This document shows, piece after piece, positions 8,359 through 17,327 of a stretch of 64,000 nt of DNA. A model generated the notes under the pieces. The model did not search any database and was not told where the DNA came from. It saw only the letters and a program-made list of their open reading frames with translations. Numbering within the stretch: position 1 is the stretch's first letter; every line of letters starts with the position of its first letter. The stretch lies in assembly GCA_964564435.1 (NCBI GenBank), contig CAZMAT010000002.1, positions 186,001 through 250,000 on the forward strand, in the 5' to 3' direction. The stretch is from Fermentibacter sp964564435. GTDB lineage: Bacteria > Fermentibacterota > Fermentibacteria > Fermentibacterales > Fermentibacteraceae. The position numbers were made by a program, and so were the translations under genes.

Positions 8359-8920
8359 GGCGCCGCGCCATCATAGCCGCAATGAGCTTGAGGGTCTCGG
8401 CCGGCCCGCCACCTCCGAGGGCCACGGCTTCGACCACGGGCCAGCCGTGCCTGTTCAGGAGCCTGTCCATCATGTCGACGGGGGCTATGCCCGGGAGGTC
8501 CCTCTTGTTGTACTGGAGGACGACCGGGATCATGGAGAGGTTGAGGCTGAAGCTCTGGAGGTTCTGCTCGAGGTCGTCCAGGGTGTCGACATTGGCGTCC
8601 ATGCGTTCCATCTGGCTGTCCGCGACGAAGACGAGACCGTCCAGCCCGTCGAGTATCACTCTCCTGCTGAGGGCGTAGTATGCCTGGCCGGGTACGGAGT
8701 AGAGGTGGAGCCTCACGTTCGCGCCCTTCACCCATGCGAAGTCGACCGGGAGGAAGTCGAAGAACACGGTTCTCTCGCCGCGGGTGCAGAGGGTCACCAG
8801 CCTGCCCCTGTTCTCCGGGGCGATCAGGTCGCGGATCCGTCTGAGATTGGTCGTCTTGCCGGAGAGCCCCGGGCCGTAGAAGACGATCTTGTAGGCTACC
8901 TCGCTGCCGGATCTGTGCAT
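8342..8920 (-). CDS. MglA-type small GTPase (first copy)
   Basis: 192 residues of the bacterial Ras-like MglA family. It has the P-loop GPGLSGKTT near residue 17, the family loop RTVFFDFLPVD, the G3 element YSVPGQ (with the family's catalytic glutamine) near residue 78, and QYNKRD as the G4 base-recognition motif. MglA proteins are polarity and motility switches usually paired with MglB/roadblock activators; no roadblock gene is seen in this window. A close paralogue lies at 16515-17117. A GGGAG Shine-Dalgarno precedes the ATG. It overlaps the STT3-like gene, suggesting joint expression. Confidence 0.9.
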   Translation of the reverse strand: MHRSGSEVAYKIVFYGPGLSGKTTNLRRIRDLIAPENRGRLVTLCTRGERTVFFDFLPVDFAWVKGANVRLHLYSVPGQAYYALSRRVILDGLDGLVFVADSQMERMDANVDTLDDLEQNLQSFSLNLSMIPVVLQYNKRDLPGIAPVDMMDRLLNRHGWPVVEAVALGGGGPAETLKLIAAMMARRHARLS

Positions 8921-9031
8921 TCGAGCTCCCGCGGCTTCATGGCCGACTGACCGGACAGAAACTACCGATTGCCGGCCCCCGGTGCAAGTCCCGGCGCATC
9001 AGGACCACTCCATCCGCCGCTCGGCGGGTCT

Positions 9032-11965
9032 TCAGAGGGCTGGCGCGGACATCCCGCGGGCGTATGCAGCGGGGTCGGCCAGCATCCTTCCCAGAGTCTC
9101 CTCCGTGGCATCCGTCCTGGCGAGGGCCGCATAGCACAGGGCATGCTCGCCGAGGCGCGCGCACTCCCAGGCCAGGATCCCGGGGGACGTCCTGACCGAC
9201 TCGAGTGTGAACCACTCCGCCCTGGCCTCCGCGACTGCCGGATCATCCGCGATCGAAGCGGCGAAGCCGGACAGGAGGGATCCCGCTCCGGGCTCCTCCA
9301 GCGCCGCCGAGTAGTACGCTCCGCACGCGTAGGCCGAACCGGCCTCCCCGGCTGCGAGGAACGAGATCATCGCGTCCAGGGCGTCGCCGACGCGAGCGGT
9401 GTCGCCCGCCTGAACAATCGTCGAGACGGCGCTGTTCTGGAGGTCGAACCTGTCCATGCGGTCCGTGGTCTCCAGATAGGAATCCATCTCGGATCTCAGG
9501 AAGGCGATCGTCGGATCGCCCGGGTGGGTCTCCTCGAAGCCCCGCAGCTCGTTCCATGCCCCTATGTGGTTCCCGAAGTGGAGGTCCACCTCCACCTGCA
9601 GCCAGACGTTGGCAGCCGTGCCGGGCTGGAGCGAGTCGACCACCCTCTCGAGCTGGCTCTCCCTGTCGTAATCCATGGCCACCTGCCCGAGGAGGACGGC
9701 GGTCTGTGAGAGCCTGGAGTCCGAACGGGCGGACGCGAAGCCGGCCAGGCGGTCCGCGGCCGAGAGGATGTACGACGCGGCGGAATCGCATCCCTGGATG
9801 CCATCGACGAGCCTTGCCGCAAGAAGGGCGTGCGTGGGGAGGAACTGCATCCATTCCGAAGGCATGGCCACGAAGAGGGACTCGGCTCGTGCGAGGGCGA
9901 TCCCGGCGCTGTCCGCCGAACCTCCGTCGTAGTGGGCGTCGACGAGCCTGTGGTAGGCCAGCACGTAGTTCCTGGCAAGCAGCACTGCCTGGTCGTCCTT
10001 GAAGATGCCGGGATCGTCCAGACCCTCGAAACGGTACGAATCCATCAGGCTCCAGCTCCGGCCCACGTCCACCATGCCGGTGCCGGGCTCGTCACCTACC
10101 CTGAAGGCGATCCCCTCCATGATCAGGTAGGGTTCGACGTAGATCCTGCTGTCCTCGGCGACGGTTCCTGCCAGATAGATGTCGCGTCCGTGGATGTCCC
10201 TGCGCGCCACCATCGAAAGCATCACGAGGTCCTGCATCCCGATCGAGCCCTGGACCCCGTAGGACTCCCCCGGCAGCGCGAGCGCGAAGTCGCCGCGCCG
10301 GATCGCCCATGGCCAGGCCTGGGGGAACACGGATCGGAGAATCCCGCTGTCGGTCTCCGAGAGCAGAGGCATTCCGTCCTGCGTGACATGGAAGAAGTGC
10401 GGCCCCCAGATGAACACGGGGCGCATCGAGTCCACCAGGCCGAGATCCCCGAAGGGGATGAGCGCAGGGTCGCGGTCGAGGAGCTGGTACAGGTACCAGT
10501 CCGTGTTCATCAGGCTGAGGTTGCTGACGATGACGTCCCTCCTCACCCCGAGGACGGACTGCGCGAACCAGAGGGGGAAGGTGTCGTTGTCGCCGTTCGT
10601 TATGAGCACGGCCCCCTCGGAGCACGATTCGAGGAGGTTGATGCCGTAGTCCCGCGCCACTACATCCCGGGAGCGGTCGCACATGAAGTAGTTCCCCGCC
10701 AGGCTGGCGACGGGCAGGAGCATCACGGCCCATGCGGCCTCGTCCCTGCGCGTGGCCGTCCTCAGGAAGGCACCTGCGCCGAACGCCGCGAAGACCGCGA
10801 AGAGGGCGAAGGAATCCGCATAGAAGTAGTCCCTCTCGCGCACCTCTCCTGTGGAGGAGGCGATCGGACCGGTCTTGAAATTGAGGTAGAAGATGAAGAA
10901 CGCGCTGGCCATCAGGAAGATAGTGCCGACATAGAGCAGGATGCGGCGGTTCCGCCGCCAGAGCAGCACGCACCCCCAGAGGGCCGAGATGGTGATTGCG
11001 AACCTGATCGCGAAGAACAGCGGTGTACCCGCGGCGCCCAGCATCCTGTCCCAGGACTGCGGGAGGCCGGACTGCCATGAGAGATATCTGAAGTACTGGG
11101 CGATCTGCTCGGGCACCGGGCCCTTCCTGTCGAAGACGGAGACCTGGCCGTACTGCTCCCTTGCGAGCGCCGATCTGAAGGCGGGCCAGTCAGAGGGGTC
11201 GGTCTCGTTGATCTCGGGCCTCTGGACGGCCCTCAGGGGCATGTAGAGGTGCACGCTGAAGGCCAGGACCATCAGGCCCAGGGCTGTCGCCAGGAATCGG
11301 GGGCTCCTCCAGAGGGTCGACCTGCCCTTTGCCGCCGACAGGGCGTAGATCACGGCGATGCCGGGCACGGCTATGAGGGCCGCCAGATGCACTCCGACGG
11401 CCATGGTTAGGAGATAGAGGACGAGATAGAGCTGCCTGTCGGCCGGGCGCAACTCCTCCGTCCGCACGATCCAGATGTCGAAGACCCAGATGGCTGTCAC
11501 CGCGATGCACTCCGAGATGGCGTAGGTCTCCATCGCGTTGTTGTTCTGCCATACCGTGAAGCTGAAACCGGCGAGCAGGGCCGCTGCAACGGACACCGGC
11601 CTGTAGAGGGATGGCGGAAGCCCCATCCTGACGGACCAGCGCTGGGTGAGCCTGGCCAGGAGAGCCATCGAGACGGCTCCGGCGATCACGCACATGAGGT
11701 TCGTCCTGGTGGCGATGTCGGGGATGAACCCGAACAGCAGGGTGGAGAACCTGCCCAGGAGGACGAAGAGCGGGACGCATGGCGGGTGCGGTATCCCGGC
11801 GATCCAGGAGCAGGCGATGTACTCGCCGCTGTCCCAGAAGCTGACGGTCCTGGCCATGGTCAGCAGATAGACCAGGCCGACGATGATCCCGGCCGCCGCA
11901 GCGAACCAGCGGTCGGTCGGAACCGTCCTGTGAACGGGATCCGTGTGGCCTCCGCCCTGACTCAT
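9032..11965 (-). CDS. DUF2723 membrane glycosyltransferase-like protein
   Basis: 977 residues. The N-terminus carries the DUF2723 signature (SFWDSGEYIACSW, then GIPHPPCVPLFVLLGR). About eleven transmembrane helices extend to residue ~430. Next comes the conserved extracytoplasmic segment ITNGDNDTFPLWFAQSVLGV followed by NLSLMNTDWYLYQLLDRDP. The last ~350 residues are helical and repeat-like. DUF2723 proteins are related to PMT/GT-C enzymes and some O-mannosylate surface proteins; the donor and acceptor here are unknown. ATGA overlap with the upstream xer gene; 111 bases without a gene separate it from the downstream GTPase. Confidence 0.88.
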   Translation of the reverse strand: MSQGGGHTDPVHRTVPTDRWFAAAAGIIVGLVYLLTMARTVSFWDSGEYIACSWIAGIPHPPCVPLFVLLGRFSTLLFGFIPDIATRTNLMCVIAGAVSMALLARLTQRWSVRMGLPPSLYRPVSVAAALLAGFSFTVWQNNNAMETYAISECIAVTAIWVFDIWIVRTEELRPADRQLYLVLYLLTMAVGVHLAALIAVPGIAVIYALSAAKGRSTLWRSPRFLATALGLMVLAFSVHLYMPLRAVQRPEINETDPSDWPAFRSALAREQYGQVSVFDRKGPVPEQIAQYFRYLSWQSGLPQSWDRMLGAAGTPLFFAIRFAITISALWGCVLLWRRNRRILLYVGTIFLMASAFFIFYLNFKTGPIASSTGEVRERDYFYADSFALFAVFAAFGAGAFLRTATRRDEAAWAVMLLPVASLAGNYFMCDRSRDVVARDYGINLLESCSEGAVLITNGDNDTFPLWFAQSVLGVRRDVIVSNLSLMNTDWYLYQLLDRDPALIPFGDLGLVDSMRPVFIWGPHFFHVTQDGMPLLSETDSGILRSVFPQAWPWAIRRGDFALALPGESYGVQGSIGMQDLVMLSMVARRDIHGRDIYLAGTVAEDSRIYVEPYLIMEGIAFRVGDEPGTGMVDVGRSWSLMDSYRFEGLDDPGIFKDDQAVLLARNYVLAYHRLVDAHYDGGSADSAGIALARAESLFVAMPSEWMQFLPTHALLAARLVDGIQGCDSAASYILSAADRLAGFASARSDSRLSQTAVLLGQVAMDYDRESQLERVVDSLQPGTAANVWLQVEVDLHFGNHIGAWNELRGFEETHPGDPTIAFLRSEMDSYLETTDRMDRFDLQNSAVSTIVQAGDTARVGDALDAMISFLAAGEAGSAYACGAYYSAALEEPGAGSLLSGFAASIADDPAVAEARAEWFTLESVRTSPGILAWECARLGEHALCYAALARTDATEETLGRMLADPAAYARGMSAPAL

Positions 11966-12870
11966 CCCTCGTCCTCTCCTCTGGGGTGCGCCCTTCTGTA
12001 GACTTCCCTGAGCCTGTCCCCGGTAAGGTGTGTGTATATCTGAGTCGTGGAGAGGCTGGCATGCCCCAGCATCTCCTGCACCGCCCTCAGGTCAGCCCCG
12101 TTGTCGAGTAGGTGGGTGGCGAAGCTGTGCCTGAAGGTGTGAGGGGTCGCACCCAGCGTCCTGGATGCGCCGCAGAGCCCTCTGGCGACTATCCTCCTTA
12201 TGTCCCTGGGATCGAGCCTCCTGCCGTTCCTGCTCACGAAGAGCCAGGGCGCCGAGGGGTCCCTCCTGGTGAACGACGGCCTTACGGACAGCCAGGAAGA
12301 TATGACTGCGACCGACATTTCCGCCACAGGCACGATCCTGTCCCTTCCCCCCTTGCCGGAGACTATCCGCAGCATGCAGCGCTCGAGGTCGAGATCCTCG
12401 AGCCTTGCGGCTGAAGCCTCCGAGACCCTTGCGCCCGAGCCGTACAGGAGCTCCACGACCGCCCTGTCCCTCATGCCCGCCGCCGTGGATGTGTCGTAGG
12501 ACTCGAGTATGGACATCACCTCCGAGACACCCAGGAATCCCGGCAGCCTGCGCGGGGCCTTCGGCATCGGCAGGCGCGAGGCCTGCGAACCCACCGACCC
12601 GCCGCCGAGTTCGAGCCAGCCCTCGAGGGCCCTGAGAGCGGAGATCTCGCGGGAGACCGACCTCGGGGAGAGCCCGCGCTCCGATTCGCCCCTCACGAAC
12701 GCTCTGAGTGTATCCGAATCGAACCTCGGGGTTCCTTCGCAGAAGTCGAGGAACTTGCGGAGATCCGACATGTACGAGGATGCCGTCCGGACGGACAGGC
12801 CCCTGGTGCCGGTGAGCCAGGAGGAGAAGGCTCCTAGGAGTTCCCGGCCGGCTTCCGGCAGCTCGGACAC
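11962..12870 (-). CDS. Tyrosine recombinase, XerC/XerD-like
   Basis: 302 residues, the usual Xer length. It has an N-terminal SAM-like core-binding domain (LLGAFSSWLTGTRGLSVRTASSYMSDL). The catalytic domain carries Arg in YGSGARVSE, the beta-hairpin lysine region SGKGGRDRIV, HTFRHSFATHLL, and LGHASLSTTQIYTH containing His and the nucleophilic Tyr. It would resolve chromosome dimers at a dif site. The GTG start at 12870 has AAGGGG 8 bases upstream and lies 37 bases inside the 3' end of topA; longer in-frame translations lie within topA. XerC and XerD cannot be told apart here. Confidence 0.92.
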   Translation of the reverse strand: MSELPEAGRELLGAFSSWLTGTRGLSVRTASSYMSDLRKFLDFCEGTPRFDSDTLRAFVRGESERGLSPRSVSREISALRALEGWLELGGGSVGSQASRLPMPKAPRRLPGFLGVSEVMSILESYDTSTAAGMRDRAVVELLYGSGARVSEASAARLEDLDLERCMLRIVSGKGGRDRIVPVAEMSVAVISSWLSVRPSFTRRDPSAPWLFVSRNGRRLDPRDIRRIVARGLCGASRTLGATPHTFRHSFATHLLDNGADLRAVQEMLGHASLSTTQIYTHLTGDRLREVYRRAHPRGEDEG

Positions 12871-15020
12871 ATCAGCCCCTTCGCGGTCTCCTCGAGGTAC
12901 GGGAAGCCGCATCTCTCGCAGTTGCGAGCCACGGGCTTCCTCCACGAGGCGTGCCTGCACTCGGGGTAGCGGCTGCAGGAATAGAAGATACGCCCTTTCT
13001 TCGATCTGCGCTCGACGAGCTCGCCGCTGCATCCCTCCTCGGGGCAGGCCACACCGGTCGGGGCCGGTTCGGTGTGACGGCAATCCACCCCGGAGCAGCC
13101 CAGGTACCTTCCGAACCTGCCCGTCCGGAACACGAGCGGGGAGCCGCATTCAGGGCATTTCCTCCCGCTGTCGACCGCCGTTTCGGCCGACTTCCTGAAC
13201 CTGCACGAGGGATAGTCCGAGCAGGAGAGGTAGCTGCCGAACCTGCCGGGCTTGAGGAGCAGAGGCGAACCGCACTGGGGGCACTTCTCGCCGGTCTGGC
13301 GCGAGAGCCCGCTCCGCACCCGCCCGAGGTTCTCGACGGCCGACTTGAGGGACTGCTCGAGGGGCTCCTGGAGCCGTGAGACAGCCTCTTCGTAGCTCGT
13401 GCCGCCGGAAGCCACGCTGTCGAGCATCTCCTCCATGGACGCAGTGAAGGATGTCTCGAAGATGGCAGGGAAGAGCTCCACGAGGAGCCGCACGGTCGCA
13501 GTGCCGAGCTCGGTGGGCCTGAGCCTCTTCTCGCTGAGCACCACGTAGCTCCTCTTCCTGATGGTGTCTATGATGCTCACATAGGTCGACGGGCGGCCTA
13601 TCCCGAGCTTCTTCATCTCGGCCACCAGCCCTGCCTCCGTGAACCTGGACGGAGGCTTGGTGAAGCACTGCTCGGCCGTCACGTCGAGGAGCCCGGCCCG
13701 GCCTTCGGCGAGGGAGCCGGGCATCGGCGACTCGATCGAAGCCTGGCCGGGGTCTATCGTGAGGAATCCTCTCGATCTAAGCGCTTCTCCCGTAGCCCGG
13801 AACTCGTAGACGCCTCCCGTGAACGTCACCGCAGTGCGGTCGACGATGGCGTCGGCGGCCTGGGATGCTGTGAAGCGCCTCCAGATCAGGCCGTAGAGCC
13901 TGAGATGCTGGTCCGGTATCCTGCCTTTAAGCATCTCCGGGGTCCTGGCGGGATCGGTCGGCCTTATGGCCTCGTGCGCGTCCTGCGAGCCTGAAGAACT
14001 CCTGAATCTCCTCGGCGAGGCAGGGAGCATCCCGGGACCGAAGGCGGCCTCCAGGAATTCCCTGGCGGCCAGCTGCGCCTCCGGGGCTATCCTGACCGAA
14101 TCGGTCCTCATGTACGTGATCAGGCCCGAGTGCTCTCCGCCGATGTCCATGCCCTCGTAAAGCTCCTGGGCCAGGGACATGGTCCTGGAGGGAGACAGCC
14201 CGAGCGTGCTGGACGCGCTCTGCTGGAGGGTGCTCGTGATGAACGGAGGCAGCGGCCTGAGGGTGGCCTCCTTGCGCTCGATCGAGGACAGCATCCACGA
14301 TTCGGCCCGGATCGCCGGGAGGAGCCTGTCGACCTCCTCCTTCGATCCTGGTGCGTGCCTGTCGCCGTCGGCCCGCTTCCCCGCGATCCGGACGAGCGTG
14401 GTGGAGACATCCTCCCCTCCCTGCCCGAAGCGCGCCTTCACGGGCCAGTACTCCACGGGGACGAAGGAGGCGATCTGATCCTCCCTCTCCTGCACGAGCC
14501 TCAGCGCGACGGACTGGACCCTGCCTGCGCTGAGCCCCGAGCTTATGGCACGCCAGAGGTAGGGGCTGATCCTGTATCCCACCAGGCGGTCCATCACGCG
14601 CCTTGCCTGCTGGGCATCGACGAGGTCCATGTCGATCCCGCCGGCCTTCTTGAGCGAACCCAGTACGGCGTCCTTCGTTATCTCGTTGAACTTCATCCTC
14701 TTGAACTTCACGCCATCCCTCTTCAGTAGCTCGGAGAGGTGCCAGCAGATGGCCTCGCCCTCCCTGTCGGGGTCGGCTGCGAGATAGATGGTGTCGTACT
14801 TCTTCGCGATCCTCCTCAGGTCGTCGATCGTCGACCTCTTCTCAGGCAGGATCGTGTACTGGGGCTTGAAGCCGGAATCCGTGGAAACGCCCAGGCGCTG
14901 CCTGGGCAGGTCGCGGACATGGCCCATGGATGCGACGATCTCGAAGTCTCCGCCGAGGTATCCCCTGAGCGTCCGGGCCTTGGCGGGGGATTCTATTATG
15001 ACGAGGCTTCCCGCGCTCAT
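12834..15020 (-). CDS. topA: DNA topoisomerase I
   Basis: 728 residues, type IA. The Toprim domain at the N-terminus has LVIIESPAKA and the AADPDREGEA metal site (residues ~81-90). The active-site tyrosine is Tyr303 in SGLITYMRTDSVRI. The C-terminus carries successive four-cysteine zinc ribbons (CPQCGSPLLL, CPECGSPLVF, CPEEGCSGEL and CERCGFPYLE regions), three to four in number. The enzyme relaxes negative supercoils. The ATG at 15020 was chosen because MSAGSLVIIESPAKA is the canonical N-terminus; a much longer in-frame extension is out-of-frame readthrough of the neighbouring gene. Confidence 0.97.
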   Translation of the reverse strand: MSAGSLVIIESPAKARTLRGYLGGDFEIVASMGHVRDLPRQRLGVSTDSGFKPQYTILPEKRSTIDDLRRIAKKYDTIYLAADPDREGEAICWHLSELLKRDGVKFKRMKFNEITKDAVLGSLKKAGGIDMDLVDAQQARRVMDRLVGYRISPYLWRAISSGLSAGRVQSVALRLVQEREDQIASFVPVEYWPVKARFGQGGEDVSTTLVRIAGKRADGDRHAPGSKEEVDRLLPAIRAESWMLSSIERKEATLRPLPPFITSTLQQSASSTLGLSPSRTMSLAQELYEGMDIGGEHSGLITYMRTDSVRIAPEAQLAAREFLEAAFGPGMLPASPRRFRSSSGSQDAHEAIRPTDPARTPEMLKGRIPDQHLRLYGLIWRRFTASQAADAIVDRTAVTFTGGVYEFRATGEALRSRGFLTIDPGQASIESPMPGSLAEGRAGLLDVTAEQCFTKPPSRFTEAGLVAEMKKLGIGRPSTYVSIIDTIRKRSYVVLSEKRLRPTELGTATVRLLVELFPAIFETSFTASMEEMLDSVASGGTSYEEAVSRLQEPLEQSLKSAVENLGRVRSGLSRQTGEKCPQCGSPLLLKPGRFGSYLSCSDYPSCRFRKSAETAVDSGRKCPECGSPLVFRTGRFGRYLGCSGVDCRHTEPAPTGVACPEEGCSGELVERRSKKGRIFYSCSRYPECRHASWRKPVARNCERCGFPYLEETAKGLMCPSCRKPAGNS

Positions 15021-15067
15021 CTCGGTTCCGTCACTGTCTTTCCGACGGCGGGATGCGGGTTGGCGGC

Positions 15068-16429
15068 TCAGTAGCGGGCCATCCAGTCCTGCAGGGGACC
15101 CGAGAGGATGCTCCAGACCTCCTGGTTCGTGGTCCCGGCGCAGTTCTGGAAGTCGACCGGGCCCATGCAGGCCGACACCGCCGGGAAGCTCGCCCTGACG
15201 AAGGACACCGTCCTCACCGGGTAGTACTCGCTCTCGCTGTAGTAGAACACGAGTTCGTCGACGGGTCCCTCGCCCAGCCATGCCGTCAGCGCCCTGAGGA
15301 GCGCGTACCTGTAGGTGTCCTCCACCGGGTGCAGTATGGTCACCGCGGCGACGACCGTGCTGTCGGGCATCCTGAAGACCGCGAACCTGTCCAGGGTGAT
15401 CGGGATCGAAGCTGCGATCCTGGCCAGGTCGCCTTCGAGCATCTCCCCGGCTTCGGCCATGACATCGATCCCGGACGGCGCCTGGGTCTCGAGGGGCACG
15501 GCCGGAGCGTCCGTTATGGAATCGGCTCCCGGGGGGAGCGGAAGGCCGGAAAGGGATGACAGGATGTCCTCGTCGCCGGGATTGTCCGGACCCTGGATGG
15601 CCGTCGAATCGGGCGTCAGGGCCAGCGTGTCCGCAGGAATGGTGTCGGGAGGCGCCACTGATGTGGAATCTGCCGGTTCCGCATCCGGGGGTGCGGCGTG
15701 GAACAGCCCGAGCGGGTCGAGGAGGTAGAAAGCCGCGAGAAGTCCCAGAACGGCCACTCCCGCCGCGACGTACGCGATGTTCCTGGATCCGCCCCTGCCC
15801 TGCGACGCCGGTGCAGCCTGCATGGTCTGGTCGGAGCCATGCCTGGACTGGGGTCTGGACGTGGCCGTGCGCGCGAGGGGCGCATCCACGACCTTGCCGT
15901 CCGCGGCGCACTTCTGGCAGACATGGGCGATCCTGTCGAAGCAGTCGCGGCACGTCAGCTCGGCGCAGGAGCGGCATGGCGCCAGCTTCTCCCCTCCCGT
16001 GGGGGTCCTGCCGCATACGTGGCAGCGCTCGATGGACAGGACCTCCTCGCTGGCGGAGGTGACCGAAAGCTTCTCCTCGTGCTTGACGGGGGGTGGAGGG
16101 GTGTGGGAGGCCGAATCATCCAGCTCCCCGAAATCCTCTTCCTCCTCCTGGACCCGGGGCGGCTCCATGGGAGCCTCCTCCTGCTGGTCCTCGACGGTCT
16201 CCATCCTCGGGAGCAGGTCGACGAAGGGATACAGCCTGTTCTGTATGACTCTGGCCCGGCCCATCGGCACGGCCTCCAGCAGGACCAGCGGGGCCTTGTC
16301 GACGGATGACCTTGCTTCCTCGCGGGTCATGTGCAGCTCGGACACGAGGAGTTCCAGGACGCGCTGCTTCTCCTCCTCCCTGCCGAGCCGGACGAGGAGG
16401 AGATCGACGAGAGCTTCCGAGAGGTCCAT
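15068..16429 (-). CDS. Zinc-finger and single-TM protein (novel architecture)
   Basis: 453 residues, no recognised family. Residues 1-75 are helical and charged. Residues 80-130 are Glu/Pro-rich. Residues 136-174 hold eight cysteines (136, 139, 152, 155, 160, 163, 171, 174) and His169 in a B-box or double-zinc-ribbon-like arrangement. After a polar linker there is one transmembrane helix at ~218-237. A Pro/Asp/Ser-rich linker then leads to a C-terminal globular domain with hydrophobic strands (DRFAVFRMPDSTVVAAVTIL). The topology would place the zinc finger in the cytoplasm and the C-terminal domain outside. The start ATG overlaps the stop of a 29-codon ORF (TGATG) that itself overlaps an MglA-type GTPase gene. 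This suggests a membrane partner of the GTPase; function unknown. Confidence 0.75.
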   Translation of the reverse strand: MDLSEALVDLLLVRLGREEEKQRVLELLVSELHMTREEARSSVDKAPLVLLEAVPMGRARVIQNRLYPFVDLLPRMETVEDQQEEAPMEPPRVQEEEEDFGELDDSASHTPPPPVKHEEKLSVTSASEEVLSIERCHVCGRTPTGGEKLAPCRSCAELTCRDCFDRIAHVCQKCAADGKVVDAPLARTATSRPQSRHGSDQTMQAAPASQGRGGSRNIAYVAAGVAVLGLLAAFYLLDPLGLFHAAPPDAEPADSTSVAPPDTIPADTLALTPDSTAIQGPDNPGDEDILSSLSGLPLPPGADSITDAPAVPLETQAPSGIDVMAEAGEMLEGDLARIAASIPITLDRFAVFRMPDSTVVAAVTILHPVEDTYRYALLRALTAWLGEGPVDELVFYYSESEYYPVRTVSFVRASFPAVSACMGPVDFQNCAGTTNQEVWSILSGPLQDWMARY

Positions 16430-16518
16430 CAGACCATCCCCCTGTCTTCTTCGTATCCGCCTTGCGGATCGACGGGAGGCACCGGGCCCGGATCCGGGAT
16501 CGCCGGGTCGTCCGTCAT
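16429..16518 (-). CDS. 29-codon micro-ORF between GTPase and zinc-finger genes
   Basis: Encodes a 29-residue acidic, proline-rich peptide (begins MTDDPAIPDPGPVPPVDP). It is joined on both sides: its ATG (16518-16516) overlaps the GTPase stop as ATGA, and its TGA (16431-16429) overlaps the next ATG as TGATG. Such double coupling is what real operon genes show here. It could instead be only a ribosome bridge that lets re-initiation cross an 85-base gap. No homologue is recognised. Confidence 0.45.
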   Translation of the reverse strand: MTDDPAIPDPGPVPPVDPQGGYEEDRGMV

Positions 16519-17117
16519 GCCGTTCCCTCGTCGGCCTCGAACTGCCGGTGCAGCCTGGTGATTACCATGCGGCTCACCTTGCGAAGGGTCTCGAAGACAC
16601 CGATACCCTTTGCCGCCACGGCTTCGACGATGGGTATGCGGCTCAGCCCGAGAGTCTCGCTGATCTCCTCCACCGAGGCTATGTCGGGCAGATCGCGCTT
16701 GTTGCACTGGAGGACGAGGCTGACGCCCTTCCTCTTCTGGTTCTTGAGATTGTCCCTGAGATCCCTGAGCGAGGCGATGTTAGCCTCCATCCTGTCCCTC
16801 TGGGAGTCGGCGACGAATACGATGCCGTCTACGCCCTGGAGGATCAGCCTCCTGCTGTCGGAGTACATGGCCTGCCCCGGGACGCTGTAGAGATGGAGCC
16901 TGATCTTGAACCCGTTGATCGTTCCGGTATCGAGGGGGAGGAAGTCGAAGAACAGGGTCCTCTCGTTGCCGGCGGCGAGGGAGATGAGCTTGCCCCTGTT
17001 GTCGGCGGGAACCTCACCGTGGATGACCTTGACGTTGGTCGTCTTGCCGGAGAGCCCCGGACCGCAGTAGACGATCTTGCAGTCGATCTCGCGGGCGCTG
17101 TAGCTGACGGTCGCCAA
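16515..17117 (-). CDS. MglA-type small GTPase (second copy)
   Basis: 200 residues, close paralogue of the copy at 8342-8920. It has the P-loop GPGLSGKTT near residue 19, the loop RTLFFDFLPLD, HLYSVPGQAMY (G3 with the Gln), SLVLQCNKRD (G4), and a C-terminal amphipathic helix. It differs from the first copy mainly in the effector-facing segments (DTGTINGFK; NQKRKGVS). The coding region begins 4 bases after the tatA stop and ends in the ATGA overlap with the micro-ORF. A role in polarity or envelope organisation is inferred from the family only. Confidence 0.9.
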   Translation of the reverse strand: MATVSYSAREIDCKIVYCGPGLSGKTTNVKVIHGEVPADNRGKLISLAAGNERTLFFDFLPLDTGTINGFKIRLHLYSVPGQAMYSDSRRLILQGVDGIVFVADSQRDRMEANIASLRDLRDNLKNQKRKGVSLVLQCNKRDLPDIASVEEISETLGLSRIPIVEAVAAKGIGVFETLRKVSRMVITRLHRQFEADEGTA

Positions 17118-17120
17118 GCG

Positions 17121-17315
17121 TCACTCCCCCCCGGGCTGCCCTGAGCCGGGATGGCTCTGGTTGTCGTCCATGCCGTCACGGATGCCCTTCTTGAACTCCC
17201 TCAGGGCCTGTCCGAGGGATCTGGCGATGTCCGGTATCCGCTTCGCCCCGAAGAGCAGGAGCAGAGCCACGACTATCAGGCCTATCTCCAGGGGCGAAGG
17301 ACGGAACATACCCAC
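17121..17315 (-). CDS. tatA: Sec-independent translocase TatA
   Basis: 64 residues with the standard layout: a short N-terminal transmembrane helix (PLEIGLIVVALLLLFGAKRIP) with the FGxKRIP hinge, an amphipathic helix (ARSLGQALREFKKGI) and an acidic/polar tail. It forms the protein-conducting part of the twin-arginine translocase. No tatB or tatC is visible in the window. It lies just upstream of the second MglA-type GTPase. Confidence 0.93.
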   Translation of the reverse strand: MGMFRPSPLEIGLIVVALLLLFGAKRIPDIARSLGQALREFKKGIRDGMDDNQSHPGSGQPGGE

Positions 17316-17327
17316 CTCCAGGCGGGG

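Noticed and set aside
15021..16016. 330-codon N-terminal extension of topA
   Set aside because: It runs in the wrong frame through the zinc-finger/TM gene; the canonical TopA start is at 15020.
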